Part shown: piece after piece, positions 55,692 to 63,480 of the stretch
Layout of the letters: each line of letters opens with the position of its first letter
Position numbering within the stretch: the stretch's first letter is position 1
Source: an uncultured Lachnospiraceae bacterium
GTDB taxonomy: Bacteria; Bacillota; Clostridia; Lachnospirales; Lachnospiraceae
DNA length: 64,000 nt
Assembly: GCA_947625755.1 (NCBI GenBank)
Contig: CANQPJ010000008.1
Span: 1-64,000 of the forward strand
Direction of reading: 5' to 3'
The notes under the pieces: generated by a model
What the model saw: the letters and a program-made list of their open reading frames with translations, nothing else
Databases searched by the model: none
Told to the model about the DNA's origin: nothing
Program-made: the position numbers and the translations under genes

Positions 55692-55703
55692 AAAAACGTT
55701 TTT
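55692..55703. promoter_or_regulatory. AAAAACGTTTTT operator candidate (site 3)
   Basis: A 12-bp perfect palindrome 14 bp upstream of the GH3 -35. On the minus strand it is followed by CCCATAAAA, as at glgC. Confidence 0.5.
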
Positions 55704-55872
55704 ATTCGCCCGGGGTTTTCATGCGGAATAAAACCTGTTTTGTAAAATTTATTCCTTTATAATAAACATGCTCTGACTTCCCGAAGACAGATTGTAATAT
55801 TTTTATTTGTCTTTTTTGATATATTTTTTTTGCACTTTAATGACTCTTCCTTCTTCTATTTCATTTTCTTTA

Positions 55873-55901
55873 TTGCTTTAAAGTCCTGTATATTGTAAAA
55901 T
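55873..55901 (+). promoter_or_regulatory. paaK promoter
   Basis: TTGCTT, 17-nt spacer, TAAAAT; about 40 bp before the start codon. Confidence 0.45.
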
Positions 55902-55940
55902 TATATTACTTAAAAATGTACGAAGAAAGGAATTGAAACA

Positions 55941-57239
55941 ATGGGAAAGTATTTTCAAGAAGAAATCGAAACTGCCTCTCGTGAAACGATTGAGCAGTGG
56001 CAGAATGAAGGTCTTTTAGACGTTGTAAAGAGAGTGTACGAAAATGTACCTTTCTACAGAAAGAAAATGGAAGAAGCGGGTGTCACTCCTGATGATATTA
56101 AATCAACAGCAGATTTACCAAAACTTCCATTTTTAACAAAAGACGATTTGAGGGATGCATATCCATATGGTCTGTTAGCCATTCCACTAAAAGACTGTGT
56201 CCGTATTCAATCTACATCCGGCACTACCGGAAAGAGGGTTGTAGATTTTTACACACACGCTGACCTTGATAAATGGGCTAACGGATGTGCCCGTGCGATT
56301 GTGGCTGCGGGTGGTACTGCAGATGATGTATGTCATGTATGCTACGGATACGGTTTGTTTACAGGCGGACCGGGACTTAACGACGGCTCACATAAGGTAG
56401 GCTGCCTGACTCTTCCGATGTCATCCGGCAACACTGACAGACAATTACAATTTATGACGGATTTGGGCTCTACCATTCTTTGCTGTACGCCAAGTTATGC
56501 TTCTTATCTTGCAGAATCTATTCACGAACGCGGTTTGCGGGATCAGATTAAGTTAAAAGCAGGTATCTTTGGGGCAGAGGCATGGTCTGAAGAAATGAGA
56601 CATGATATTGAAGAAAAACTGGGAATTAAAGCCTACGATATTTATGGATTAACAGAGATTGAGGGTCCCGGTGTATCTTTTGAATGCGAGGAACAGAATG
56701 GAATGCACATATGCGAAGATTATTTTATTCCGGAAATCGTAGACCCGGATACATTGGAGCCTGTTCCTGACGGACAAATTGGAGAGCTTGTATTTACAAG
56801 TTTTGCAAAGGAAGCGTTTCCTTTAATCAGATACCGTACAAAAGATATTACTTACATAACAAGAGAAAAATGTAAATGTGGACGTACCCATGCACGTATT
56901 CACAGACTGATGGGCAGATCTGATGACATGCTGATTATTAAGGGCGTCAATGTTTATCCTTCTCAAGTGGAAGAAGTTCTGATTAAGCAGGGAATGCCTG
57001 CTAACTATCAGCTCATAGTTGACCGTGTAAACAACAGCGATACAATGGATGTCCTTGTAGAAATGACTCCGGATATGTTCTCTGATACAGTCAGCGCCAT
57101 AGAGAGAAAAGAAAAAGAAATCGTTGCAGCTCTTAAGAGTATGCTGGGTATCTATGCTAAAGTAAAATTAGTAGAACCAAAATCAATTACCCGTTCCGAA
57201 GGAAAAGCTGTACGTGTGATTGATAAACGTAAAATTTAA
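55941..57239 (+). CDS. paaK: phenylacetate--CoA ligase family protein
   Basis: A 432-aa adenylate-forming enzyme that activates an aryl acid (phenylacetate, indoleacetate or similar) with ATP and CoA. QSTSGTTGKRVV (about 90-101) is the P-loop; IYGLTEIEGPG (about 233-243), RYRTKDI and RIHRLMGRSDDMLIIKGVNVYPSQVEE (about 322-348) are the later motifs; the C-terminal SRTEGKAVRV-like segment carries the conserved Lys. AAAGGAA precedes the ATG. In anaerobes it usually works next to indolepyruvate oxidoreductase (iorAB), which is not in the window. Confidence 0.93.
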   Translation: MGKYFQEEIETASRETIEQWQNEGLLDVVKRVYENVPFYRKKMEEAGVTPDDIKSTADLPKLPFLTKDDLRDAYPYGLLAIPLKDCVRIQSTSGTTGKRVVDFYTHADLDKWANGCARAIVAAGGTADDVCHVCYGYGLFTGGPGLNDGSHKVGCLTLPMSSGNTDRQLQFMTDLGSTILCCTPSYASYLAESIHERGLRDQIKLKAGIFGAEAWSEEMRHDIEEKLGIKAYDIYGLTEIEGPGVSFECEEQNGMHICEDYFIPEIVDPDTLEPVPDGQIGELVFTSFAKEAFPLIRYRTKDITYITREKCKCGRTHARIHRLMGRSDDMLIIKGVNVYPSQVEEVLIKQGMPANYQLIVDRVNNSDTMDVLVEMTPDMFSDTVSAIERKEKEIVAALKSMLGIYAKVKLVEPKSITRSEGKAVRVIDKRKI

Positions 57240-57255
57240 TATAGGAGGGAACAAT

Positions 57256-57687
57256 ATGTATATTAACCAAATATCTGTTTTTATTGAAAACAAGCCCGGC
57301 AATCTCGCAAAGTTTACAAATTTCCTTGCAGAAAACCGGATTGATATGAGAGCCTTTGAAATTGCTGATTCTACTGACTTCGGTATTATTAGAATTATTG
57401 TTGACAAGCCTCTTGATACTTTGACTTTACTGAAAGATAATGACTGGGTATGCAACCTGACACAGGTAATCGGTGTAAAAATTCCTGATAAACCAGGTTC
57501 AATGGCAGCCGCAATGAACATCCTTGCAGAAGCTGATGTGAGCGTAGAATATGTTTACACTTTCCTTGCCCGGGGTACAGACGACGCCCTGATGATTTTC
57601 AGGGTACAGGATAATGATAAGGTTGCTGCTATTCTCAAAAAGAATCATATCACTATGATTTCACAAGATGATTTAGTAAAAATGTAA
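57256..57687 (+). CDS. double ACT-domain protein
   Basis: A 143-aa protein made of two ACT domains (about 3-68 and 70-137, ISVFIENKPGNLAKFTNFL and IPDKPGSMAAAMNILAEA). ACT domains bind amino acids. Proteins of this size are regularly encoded beside paaK in Clostridia and may sense aromatic amino acids for the ligase or its pathway. AGGAGGG lies 8 nt before the ATG at 57256, 16 bp after paaK, so the two form an operon. Confidence 0.88.
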   Translation: MYINQISVFIENKPGNLAKFTNFLAENRIDMRAFEIADSTDFGIIRIIVDKPLDTLTLLKDNDWVCNLTQVIGVKIPDKPGSMAAAMNILAEADVSVEYVYTFLARGTDDALMIFRVQDNDKVAAILKKNHITMISQDDLVKM

Positions 57688-57713
57688 TAGGGGTCTTGGC
57701 AAGCTGCCAGATA

Positions 57714-58020
57714 TATATGTAAATTTTCGGAAAATCCATGATGGGTGTGGAACCAATTACATATATTCTTTGCAAAACAAGTCAAAAATATATGTAAATT
57801 CTCGACAAATCCATAGTGGGTGTGAATCGATTACATATATTGCTTACAAAACAAGCTAAATATATATGTAAATTCTCGGAAAATCCATGGTGGGTGTGAA
57901 TCGATTACATATATTGCTTATAAAACAAGCTAAATATATATGTAAATTCTCGGAAAATCTATGGTGGGCGAGAATCAATTACATATATTGCTTGCAAAAC
58001 TAGCCAAGTCTATATGTAAA
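57714..58020 (+). repeat. array of four 74-75-bp tandem repeats plus a partial fifth
   Basis: Units start at 57714, 57789, 57863 and 57937, with a partial unit at 58011. Each begins TATATGTAAATT and contains a GGTGGGTGTGAAT-like core, the reverse arm TTACATATATT, and a small GCTT...AAGC hairpin. TATATGTAA and TTACATATA can pair within a unit or between neighbours. The units differ by scattered point changes and contain no sustained ORF. The array fills the gap between the ACT gene and a strong hairpin. I do not recognise it. Confidence 0.9.
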
Positions 58021-58026
58021 AAGACA

Positions 58027-58058
58027 GAACCTGCATCCGCATTAGCGGATGCAGGTTC
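58027..58058. terminator. 14-bp-stem hairpin after the repeat array
   Basis: GAACCTGCATCCGC pairs exactly with GCGGATGCAGGTTC across ATTA. The T run is weak (TTCTTCT). It probably ends the paaK transcript, which would then include the repeat array. Confidence 0.75.
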
Positions 58059-58098
58059 TTCTAACTGGGGACTTTTTTACAGCCCCTATTTACATTTA

Positions 58099-59532
58099 TT
58101 ATTTGCTCATCTTTTTACATATGGAATATGTGTAATTCCGTCTGCCGGAAAATTTTCCGAGTACAGAATTTTTCATTGCAATCTCATGAATTACTTTCAA
58201 TCCATCTTTCTCTTTATTCAACTTCTTTGCACTCTTAAAATAATCTATGGCTGCCTTTGTAATAGCTCTTGCATTATCCGGATTCTGCCAAAACATATCA
58301 CAGAAGTAGGCAATCAGCTGGGGATTTGTAAGTTTGTATGTCGATTTTGCAACGTTTATTCTGGCTGAAATATCTTCCTGTGCCTGAAGGTTTTGTACTG
58401 CCATTCCATAGTCACTTCCCAAAAGTGCTTTAACTGCCACCAGTTCTTCCTTGCTGAAACTTCTTTTTCTGTTTTCCCAGCTGGAATTCTGCGTAATCTC
58501 TTTACATAACTGTTCTACCTTTTCTCTTTTTTTCTTTTTACTGCCTGATAAGGATTCCTCTATCAGCTTTTTTGATTTTTTGGTATCACTATTATAAATA
58601 CGTCTTAACAGATTGTGCGCTCTTTCCCCATACCACTGCCATGCACCGACAGTAATCGTTTTTTCGCCTTTGAACTGTGGAAGCCCATTTCTTGCTGCCA
58701 GATAATTACCGGACTCATTATGGGCAATCAATGCGGAAATTGTATCAAATAATTCATTTCCGGTCTTACTGATTCCTGCGTTTAAAATCCTTTGCAGTTC
58801 TGCCTGACGTATGCGTTCCTGCTCCTCCTGATATGCCTCATATTCAGCCTTTGTCATGGCGTTGTTAGATAAAATCTTAATATCTACATCTTTTGTGGGA
58901 ATCCATCCGGCAATGGTTTCTGTCCTCTGTATTCTTACTTTTTTATAGTTATTGGAAAATCCAATGATAGGATAACTGCTGTCCTTGTAAGCCATGCCCA
59001 CTGCACCACCATTGTCTTTTGCGCTGCCTCTTATCTTCAGATTCGATTTGGTAATCACTGCCTCCATATCCTGATTATCCAGCAGTAAATCTTCCACGTC
59101 ATCCACAATAATATTATTTTGCTTTACGTAGCCTGTAATCTTTCCGGATGTCACCTTGTACCACGTTTTTACCTGTTCCACAACTGTTATAGGTTTTTCA
59201 TCAGGTATGTAGCCCACAACCTTGCTATTTTTCTTGGGGTCTTTTTTAATCCTTACGAATTCTTCATCACTATTAGAAAATACAACTCCCAAGTTAAATA
59301 TCTTTTTCTTATATTTTTCAACTTTTGTCAGCTTTGTATTTTCTTTATGAAATTTTGTAATTTTTTTTACAGCTGCTTTATCTATTGTAAATGTACTACT
59401 TTTCAATACCTTATTATTCGTAGCATTTGTCTTTATCGCAGTATTTGGTACGATAATTTTTTCCTGTCCCGGCACCACCACTGACACCATCATAATCAGA
59501 GATGCTGCAACACATAATATTTTCTTCTTCAT
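58099..59532 (-). CDS. secreted SH3-domain protein with lysozyme-like C-terminal domain
   Basis: A 477-aa protein with signal peptide (1-22). Two SH3b-type wall-binding domains (about 85-145 and 160-222, VRIKKDPKKNSKVVGYIP, LKIRGSAKDNGGAVGMAY) are followed by a short coiled coil (about 228-250) and a helical domain from about 262. The latter contains LIAHNESGNYLAARNGLP and ITVGAWQWYGERAHNLLRRIY, with a candidate catalytic Glu in HNESGNY. It looks like a peptidoglycan hydrolase of the lysozyme fold, though I cannot name the family. GAGGTGAG precedes the ATG. Confidence 0.7.
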   Translation of the reverse strand: MKKKILCVAASLIMMVSVVVPGQEKIIVPNTAIKTNATNNKVLKSSTFTIDKAAVKKITKFHKENTKLTKVEKYKKKIFNLGVVFSNSDEEFVRIKKDPKKNSKVVGYIPDEKPITVVEQVKTWYKVTSGKITGYVKQNNIIVDDVEDLLLDNQDMEAVITKSNLKIRGSAKDNGGAVGMAYKDSSYPIIGFSNNYKKVRIQRTETIAGWIPTKDVDIKILSNNAMTKAEYEAYQEEQERIRQAELQRILNAGISKTGNELFDTISALIAHNESGNYLAARNGLPQFKGEKTITVGAWQWYGERAHNLLRRIYNSDTKKSKKLIEESLSGSKKKKREKVEQLCKEITQNSSWENRKRSFSKEELVAVKALLGSDYGMAVQNLQAQEDISARINVAKSTYKLTNPQLIAYFCDMFWQNPDNARAITKAAIDYFKSAKKLNKEKDGLKVIHEIAMKNSVLGKFSGRRNYTYSICKKMSK

Positions 59533-59551
59533 TTACTCACCTCAAGAAAAT

Positions 59552-59580
59552 ATTATAACCCTGTTTATACGAGAAAGTAA
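59552..59580 (-). promoter_or_regulatory. promoter of the SH3/lysozyme-like gene
   Basis: On the minus strand TTACTT, 17-nt spacer, TATAAT; the -10 is consensus and lies about 20 bp before the start codon. Confidence 0.5.
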
Positions 59581-59627
59581 ACAGTAAAGTCTTACCAAAA
59601 ATCATTTTCTAATATAGTCAATATATA

Positions 59628-59667
59628 CAAAAGAACACCGGGGGTTGCCTGATGCACTCCGGTGTCC
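59628..59667 (-). terminator. terminator of the sigma/DUF4179 operon
   Basis: On the minus strand GGACACCGG pairs with CCGGTGTTC and is followed by TTTTG. Confidence 0.75.
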
Positions 59668-59721
59668 TTTCGTTATCTTTCTGGTTTTAGAAAATTATAT
59701 CACTTTATAGCAAGCCTGTTT

Positions 59722-60918
59722 TTATTTTAAATCTACCACAAAATCAAATTCTGAAACTTCTTTTGCTTTTTTCTCTGTTTTTGCTTTAATTAAACTAAAC
59801 ATGTTCTCCTCTTTTTCTGTAATAAAGATATGCAGCTTCGTAACCTTTTTTCCATTAACGCTAAACATATCCGTATCCAGATTTTCAATTACTCTGTCCC
59901 CAACTTCCTGAAATTGCAATTTGTTTCCATCCTGATCAAATACACCATATTCAAAATAATTTTTGTCTTCCAGATTAATAAATTCGTCATATGTGATTTT
60001 GCATTCACCTGTATCTTTTTTTACATAGTTCTTTTTATAATTCTTTTCGAAATCATCTTTTGATACATTTGCGTATGGCTTTCTGGATGCTGGCTTTGTA
60101 AACACTGCTGCCTGATATGGGGAAACAAATATTTTTTTGATTTGCGTTCCTTTTGGAGCTGTTTTGTTTACAACAATCTCTTTACTCTTATTGGTATCTA
60201 CTGTATATGGTATCTTTAGGTTCCACTTACCCTTCACTTTGACAAGTCCATCTTCATTCCCTAATTTACCCTGACCTTCAATAAAGATTTCATTGACCTT
60301 TACGTTAAGATAACCATCTTTTACAGAATACTCCCCTTTTTCAAACTTCATCATTCCTATGAAGCTGCTTTTGCCTTCACTTTTGCCTTCTAATGGAATA
60401 TCATAGTCCCCTTTCGTGCTCTCTGTGTTATTTCCATAGGATGTCATCATTGTTACGCTTTGTCCGCCTGTCGCTACATATTTCAGTAATTTACTAAAAT
60501 CGTATTTTTGAGAATCCATTTTGATTGTAACAAATACTGAAAGCCCATCACTATAGACCTCTGACGCTGTCAGTTTCACACCCTGATCCTCTGCTGTCAG
60601 TTTTTCATCTTTCTTCCCGTCAGCTACTAATGTATGTTTATTACTGTAATTTCCCGAGTAAGATACATTTTTCTCAACCAGTCTGAATATGTTTCCAATC
60701 ACAGGAAGCTTTGCTGCCAATGTAGGATTTGATACACAGAATACACTGCCTGCTACAACTACTGCCAAAGCAACCGATGCGACTTTCAGCCACATATTGC
60801 TGTGATGTCTTCTGCTTACTCCTACCATATTTAATGTGTCCTCAAATCTTTTATCAACGCTGTCTGGAATAATCATATCATCATTTAATCCATCTACAAA
60901 TTCTTCAAATTTCTTCAT
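59722..60918 (-). CDS. DUF4179-type membrane protein, likely anti-sigma factor
   Basis: A 398-aa single-pass protein. A cytoplasmic N-terminus of about 40 residues (MKKFEEFVDGLNDDMIIPDSV) precedes one membrane helix (about 42-62) and a beta-rich extracytoplasmic domain of about 330 residues. NPTLAAKLPVIGNIFRLVEK just after the helix is typical of DUF4179 proteins. They are encoded beside ECF sigma factors and are thought to hold them inactive until an envelope signal arrives. The ATG overlaps the sigma stop by 4 bp (ATGA). AAAGGAAAG precedes it. Confidence 0.85.
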   Translation of the reverse strand: MKKFEEFVDGLNDDMIIPDSVDKRFEDTLNMVGVSRRHHSNMWLKVASVALAVVVAGSVFCVSNPTLAAKLPVIGNIFRLVEKNVSYSGNYSNKHTLVADGKKDEKLTAEDQGVKLTASEVYSDGLSVFVTIKMDSQKYDFSKLLKYVATGGQSVTMMTSYGNNTESTKGDYDIPLEGKSEGKSSFIGMMKFEKGEYSVKDGYLNVKVNEIFIEGQGKLGNEDGLVKVKGKWNLKIPYTVDTNKSKEIVVNKTAPKGTQIKKIFVSPYQAAVFTKPASRKPYANVSKDDFEKNYKKNYVKKDTGECKITYDEFINLEDKNYFEYGVFDQDGNKLQFQEVGDRVIENLDTDMFSVNGKKVTKLHIFITEKEENMFSLIKAKTEKKAKEVSEFDFVVDLK

Positions 60919-61466
60919 AATATTTCTTTCCTTTCTTTTGAGCATATGATTTTGCGTTCGTATGTACCTACTCCATAATAGGTTTCCAAGTTCTTTCTGG
61001 CTGCCTGCAGTCTTCCTTTTACTGCGCTTTGACCAATATGGAGTATCTCTGCAATCTCTCGAACTTTAAATCGCTCAACATAATAAAGTTCTACCACAAT
61101 CCGCTGTTTTTCATTGAGACAGTTCATCATATCCAACCATTCAATATTAGCGTATTCCGTATCTTCCGTACCGCTTTCCGGTATTTCATCATTTAGCACC
61201 CATTTTGCATTTTCATTGTAAATCGCCTTACAATTATTGATTAATATACGTGTCATCCATGTCTTAAAATACTCCGGTTTTCGCAGTGTATGAATTTTCT
61301 CCCAGCAATCAAGTATTGTATCCTGCATGGCATCAGCAATATCCTCTTCATTTCCAAGAATTGCCTTTGCCACCTTGTACATACTCATTTTATGCTGACG
61401 CATTAACTCTGCAAATGCTTCTTTATCATGTTTTTTTGCCTTATATATTATTTCCTGGTCCATTGT
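60915..61466 (-). CDS. ECF-type RNA polymerase sigma factor
   Basis: A 183-aa sigma-70 family factor. Region 2 (about 8-75, AFAELMRQHKMSMYKVAKAILGNEEDIADAMQDTIL, FKTWMTRILINNC) and region 4 (about 110-160, LNEKQRIVVELYYVERFKVREIAEIL, AVKGRLQAARKNL) are present. The start at 61466 has AAAGGAAAA upstream; a longer TTG frame lacks a good SD. It is co-translated with its likely membrane anti-sigma and probably controls an envelope-stress regulon. Confidence 0.92.
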   Translation of the reverse strand, partial: TMDQEIIYKAKKHDKEAFAELMRQHKMSMYKVAKAILGNEEDIADAMQDTILDCWEKIHTLRKPEYFKTWMTRILINNCKAIYNENAKWVLNDEIPESGTEDTEYANIEWLDMMNCLNEKQRIVVELYYVERFKVREIAEILHIGQSAVKGRLQAARKNLETYYGVGTYERKIICSKERKEIL

Positions 61467-61526
61467 AATTTTCCTTTCTGTTTCCCTCGAGGTTTCCAAG
61501 TCTTACACTTATTAGATAACGCAGAT

Positions 61527-61537
61527 ACCAATTTGGT
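61527..61537. promoter_or_regulatory. ACCAATTTGGT dyad upstream of the sigma gene
   Basis: An 11-bp inverted repeat in the leader between the predicted -10 (minus strand, 61554-61559) and the sigma start. It is a possible operator. Confidence 0.3.
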
Positions 61538-61553
61538 CGATTTTTTTTGAAAA

Positions 61554-61604
61554 ATTATACGCATTTATTTATGTCTGGAAATCACTTCCCGTTTAGTGTA
61601 TAAT
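61554..61604. promoter_or_regulatory. divergent overlapping promoters, sigma gene and SDR gene
   Basis: TATAAT on the plus strand (61599-61604) and TATAAT on the minus strand (61554-61559) share the same -35 region (TGGAAA/TTTCCA, 61576-61581) with 17- and 16-nt spacers. Both -35 boxes are weak. Confidence 0.4.
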
Positions 61605-61639
61605 AAAATCTACGATTTTTAAACTAGGAGGTATTTACA

Positions 61640-62383
61640 ATGTTAAAAGAAAAAATTGCAGTAGTAACCGGCGGTACAAGAGGAATCGGCTATGCTATTG
61701 TTAAAAAATATTTAGAGAATGGTGCGAAAGTTGTTTTATTTGGTTCAAAAAAAGAAACCGTAGATAAAGCGCTTGCATCATTAAAAGAAGAAAACGCCAA
61801 CTGGGAAGTTTCCGGATATTATCCTAATCTGATGGATGCAGACGCTGTGGCAGACACTATAGAAAAAATAAAAGAAAAATACGGGAAAATTGATATTCTT
61901 GTTAATAATGCCGGAATATCTGACAGTACCGGCATTGATGATTATACTGCTGAACAGTTTTCAAAAGTAATGCAGTTAAATGTAAACGCAATTTTTAATA
62001 CAATTATGCCAACGGTAAAGATTATGAAAGAACAGGGAGACGGATGTATTATTAACACAAGCTCTATGGTGAGCATTAGCGGACAGCCCGGAGGTGTAGC
62101 ATATCCTGCCAGCAAATCAGCAGTAAACGGTCTTACATGGTCTTTAGCAAGAGAGCTTGGTCCAAACAATATTCGTGTTAATGCAGTTGCGCCGGGTATT
62201 ACAAGAACAGACATGGTAGCCGCACTTCCAGAACAAATGATACAACCCCTTATCAATTCAATTCCTTTGAGAAGAGTAGGTGAGCCTGAAGACGTTGCCA
62301 ATGCATTTTTATTTCTGGCAAGCGATATGGCAAGCTATGTTACCGGAGAGATATTATCCGTAGATGGCGCGATGAGAAGTTAA
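61640..62383 (+). CDS. SDR family oxidoreductase (FabG/BaiA-like)
   Basis: A 247-aa classical short-chain dehydrogenase. It has the cofactor motif TGGTRGIGYAI (about 10-20), NNAGI (about 88-92), and the catalytic Ser (NTSSMVS, about 138-144), Tyr and Lys (YPASKSA, about 153-159). The FGSKKE segment after strand 2 decides NAD or NADP use, but I cannot settle it. The wording TGGTRGIG, NGAKVVLFG and DGAMRS reminds me of the bile-acid 3-alpha-hydroxysteroid dehydrogenase (BaiA) subgroup as well as FabG. There are no fatty-acid or bai genes beside it. AGGAGGT precedes the ATG. Confidence 0.88.
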   Translation: MLKEKIAVVTGGTRGIGYAIVKKYLENGAKVVLFGSKKETVDKALASLKEENANWEVSGYYPNLMDADAVADTIEKIKEKYGKIDILVNNAGISDSTGIDDYTAEQFSKVMQLNVNAIFNTIMPTVKIMKEQGDGCIINTSSMVSISGQPGGVAYPASKSAVNGLTWSLARELGPNNIRVNAVAPGITRTDMVAALPEQMIQPLINSIPLRRVGEPEDVANAFLFLASDMASYVTGEILSVDGAMRS

Positions 62384-62395
62384 TAGAAACAAATC

Positions 62396-62434
62396 AAAGT
62401 AGAGCTGTCGGACAATTCCGGCAGCTCTACTTTT
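62396..62434. terminator. bidirectional terminator after the SDR gene
   Basis: AAAGTAGAGCTG pairs with CAGCTCTACTTT, extended by a further CCG/CGG region, with T runs on both strands. Confidence 0.85.
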
Positions 62435-62477
62435 ATTATAATGACATTTTTATATTACTTTATAGGTTGACTCCTGT

Positions 62478-63212
62478 TTAATCTCCAATAAATAATTGTA
62501 CCCAATGTAACCTTCCGTTATATTTATATACGCCTACTCCTATTTTTGTAAAATTACCGGATAAAATATTTGCTCTGTGACCTTCACTGTTCATCCACCC
62601 ATTCATTACTTCCTGTGGTGTCGTTTGTCCCATTGCAATATTTTCCCCTGCTGCCATATAACTGATATGATATTGGTCTAACACTGTAAAGCATCTGGTT
62701 CCATCAGGTCTTGAATGTGAAAATAAACTTGTCAGTTCCTGCGCCCGCTTTGCTGCCGCCTTTTGAAGTGTGGCATCTGTTGTTAGCGCTTTTAACCCTG
62801 CCTTAGTTCTTTCTTTATTTACCAGTCTTACTACCTCTTCTTCCCGATTTATAGATGTTGTCTTATCCTTCTGGTTTGCGGATGTTGATTTTTTTGCGGC
62901 TTTTACCTTAATATAATATTTTGTTTTTTTCTTATTCGTATAGGTAACTGTCAGGGTAACTTTACCTTTTTTAATTCCTTTTACTTTAAATTTTTTTGCT
63001 TTCTTTTGAAAAGTTACTTTTACAATTCCTTTCTTTGACATTTTAATTTTTTTTATTTTTTTGGATGTCTTAACTGTAATTTTTTTATTTACTGTTACAC
63101 TTTTCGTTTTCTGCCCGGATGCCGCAGAAACCATACGATTCGGCTGGGCAAATGTAAATGTCATAATACTGATTAATAATATTGTCAAAAATCTGGTGAA
63201 AAAATTTTTCAT
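62478..63212 (-). CDS. secreted CAP-domain protein with lysine-rich N-terminal domain
   Basis: A 244-aa exported protein with signal peptide (1-30). An extremely Lys-rich beta domain of the Big_2 type (about 35-105, VNKKITVKTSKKIKKIKMSK) is followed by a CAP/SCP domain (about 120-244). The latter has LVNKERTKAGLKAL, HSRPDGTR, GENIAMG, GWMNSEGHRANIL and GVYKYNGRLHWVQLF, including the usual His and Glu positions. CAP proteins are common on Clostridial surfaces and spores; activity unknown. The charge suggests binding to anionic wall polymers. Confidence 0.88.
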   Translation of the reverse strand: MKNFFTRFLTILLISIMTFTFAQPNRMVSAASGQKTKSVTVNKKITVKTSKKIKKIKMSKKGIVKVTFQKKAKKFKVKGIKKGKVTLTVTYTNKKKTKYYIKVKAAKKSTSANQKDKTTSINREEEVVRLVNKERTKAGLKALTTDATLQKAAAKRAQELTSLFSHSRPDGTRCFTVLDQYHISYMAAGENIAMGQTTPQEVMNGWMNSEGHRANILSGNFTKIGVGVYKYNGRLHWVQLFIGD

Positions 63213-63353
63213 AATCTCTTTCCTCCTCTATTTATCAAAGTATGTTTACATAATATCTTTTTTTAGATATTTTGTAAAGGTATTTTATCATAACAATTTT
63301 TAACTGAATTTTCAATTTTTTACTTGCAATTTTTATTGAATACCAGATCTTTT

Positions 63354-63399
63354 AAATAAAAAAGGCTTTCACCTGCTCAATATTTGAACAGTGAAAGTC
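63354..63399 (-). terminator. terminator of the BspA-like gene
   Basis: On the minus strand GACTTTCAC pairs with GTGAAAGCC, allowing a few mismatches, followed by TTTTTTATTT. Confidence 0.75.
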
Positions 63400-63480
63400 A
63401 TTTTATTTTACACGAATAAAAGCAGTAGCCATAACGACCACTGCTCTTTCCTTAAAATAAACTATTCAGTTATAATTTGT

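Larger units (their letters stand above)
55557..55940. other. 384-bp divergent intergenic region, GH3 / paaK
   Basis: It contains predicted promoters for both genes and an AAAACGTTTT palindrome on the GH3 side. GGTTTT/AAAACC near 55715-55735 can form a small hairpin. I see no ORF or known RNA. Confidence 0.6.

Noticed and set aside
57714..58020. CRISPR array
   Set aside because: The 74-bp unit is conserved along its full length; there are no unique spacers and no cas genes.
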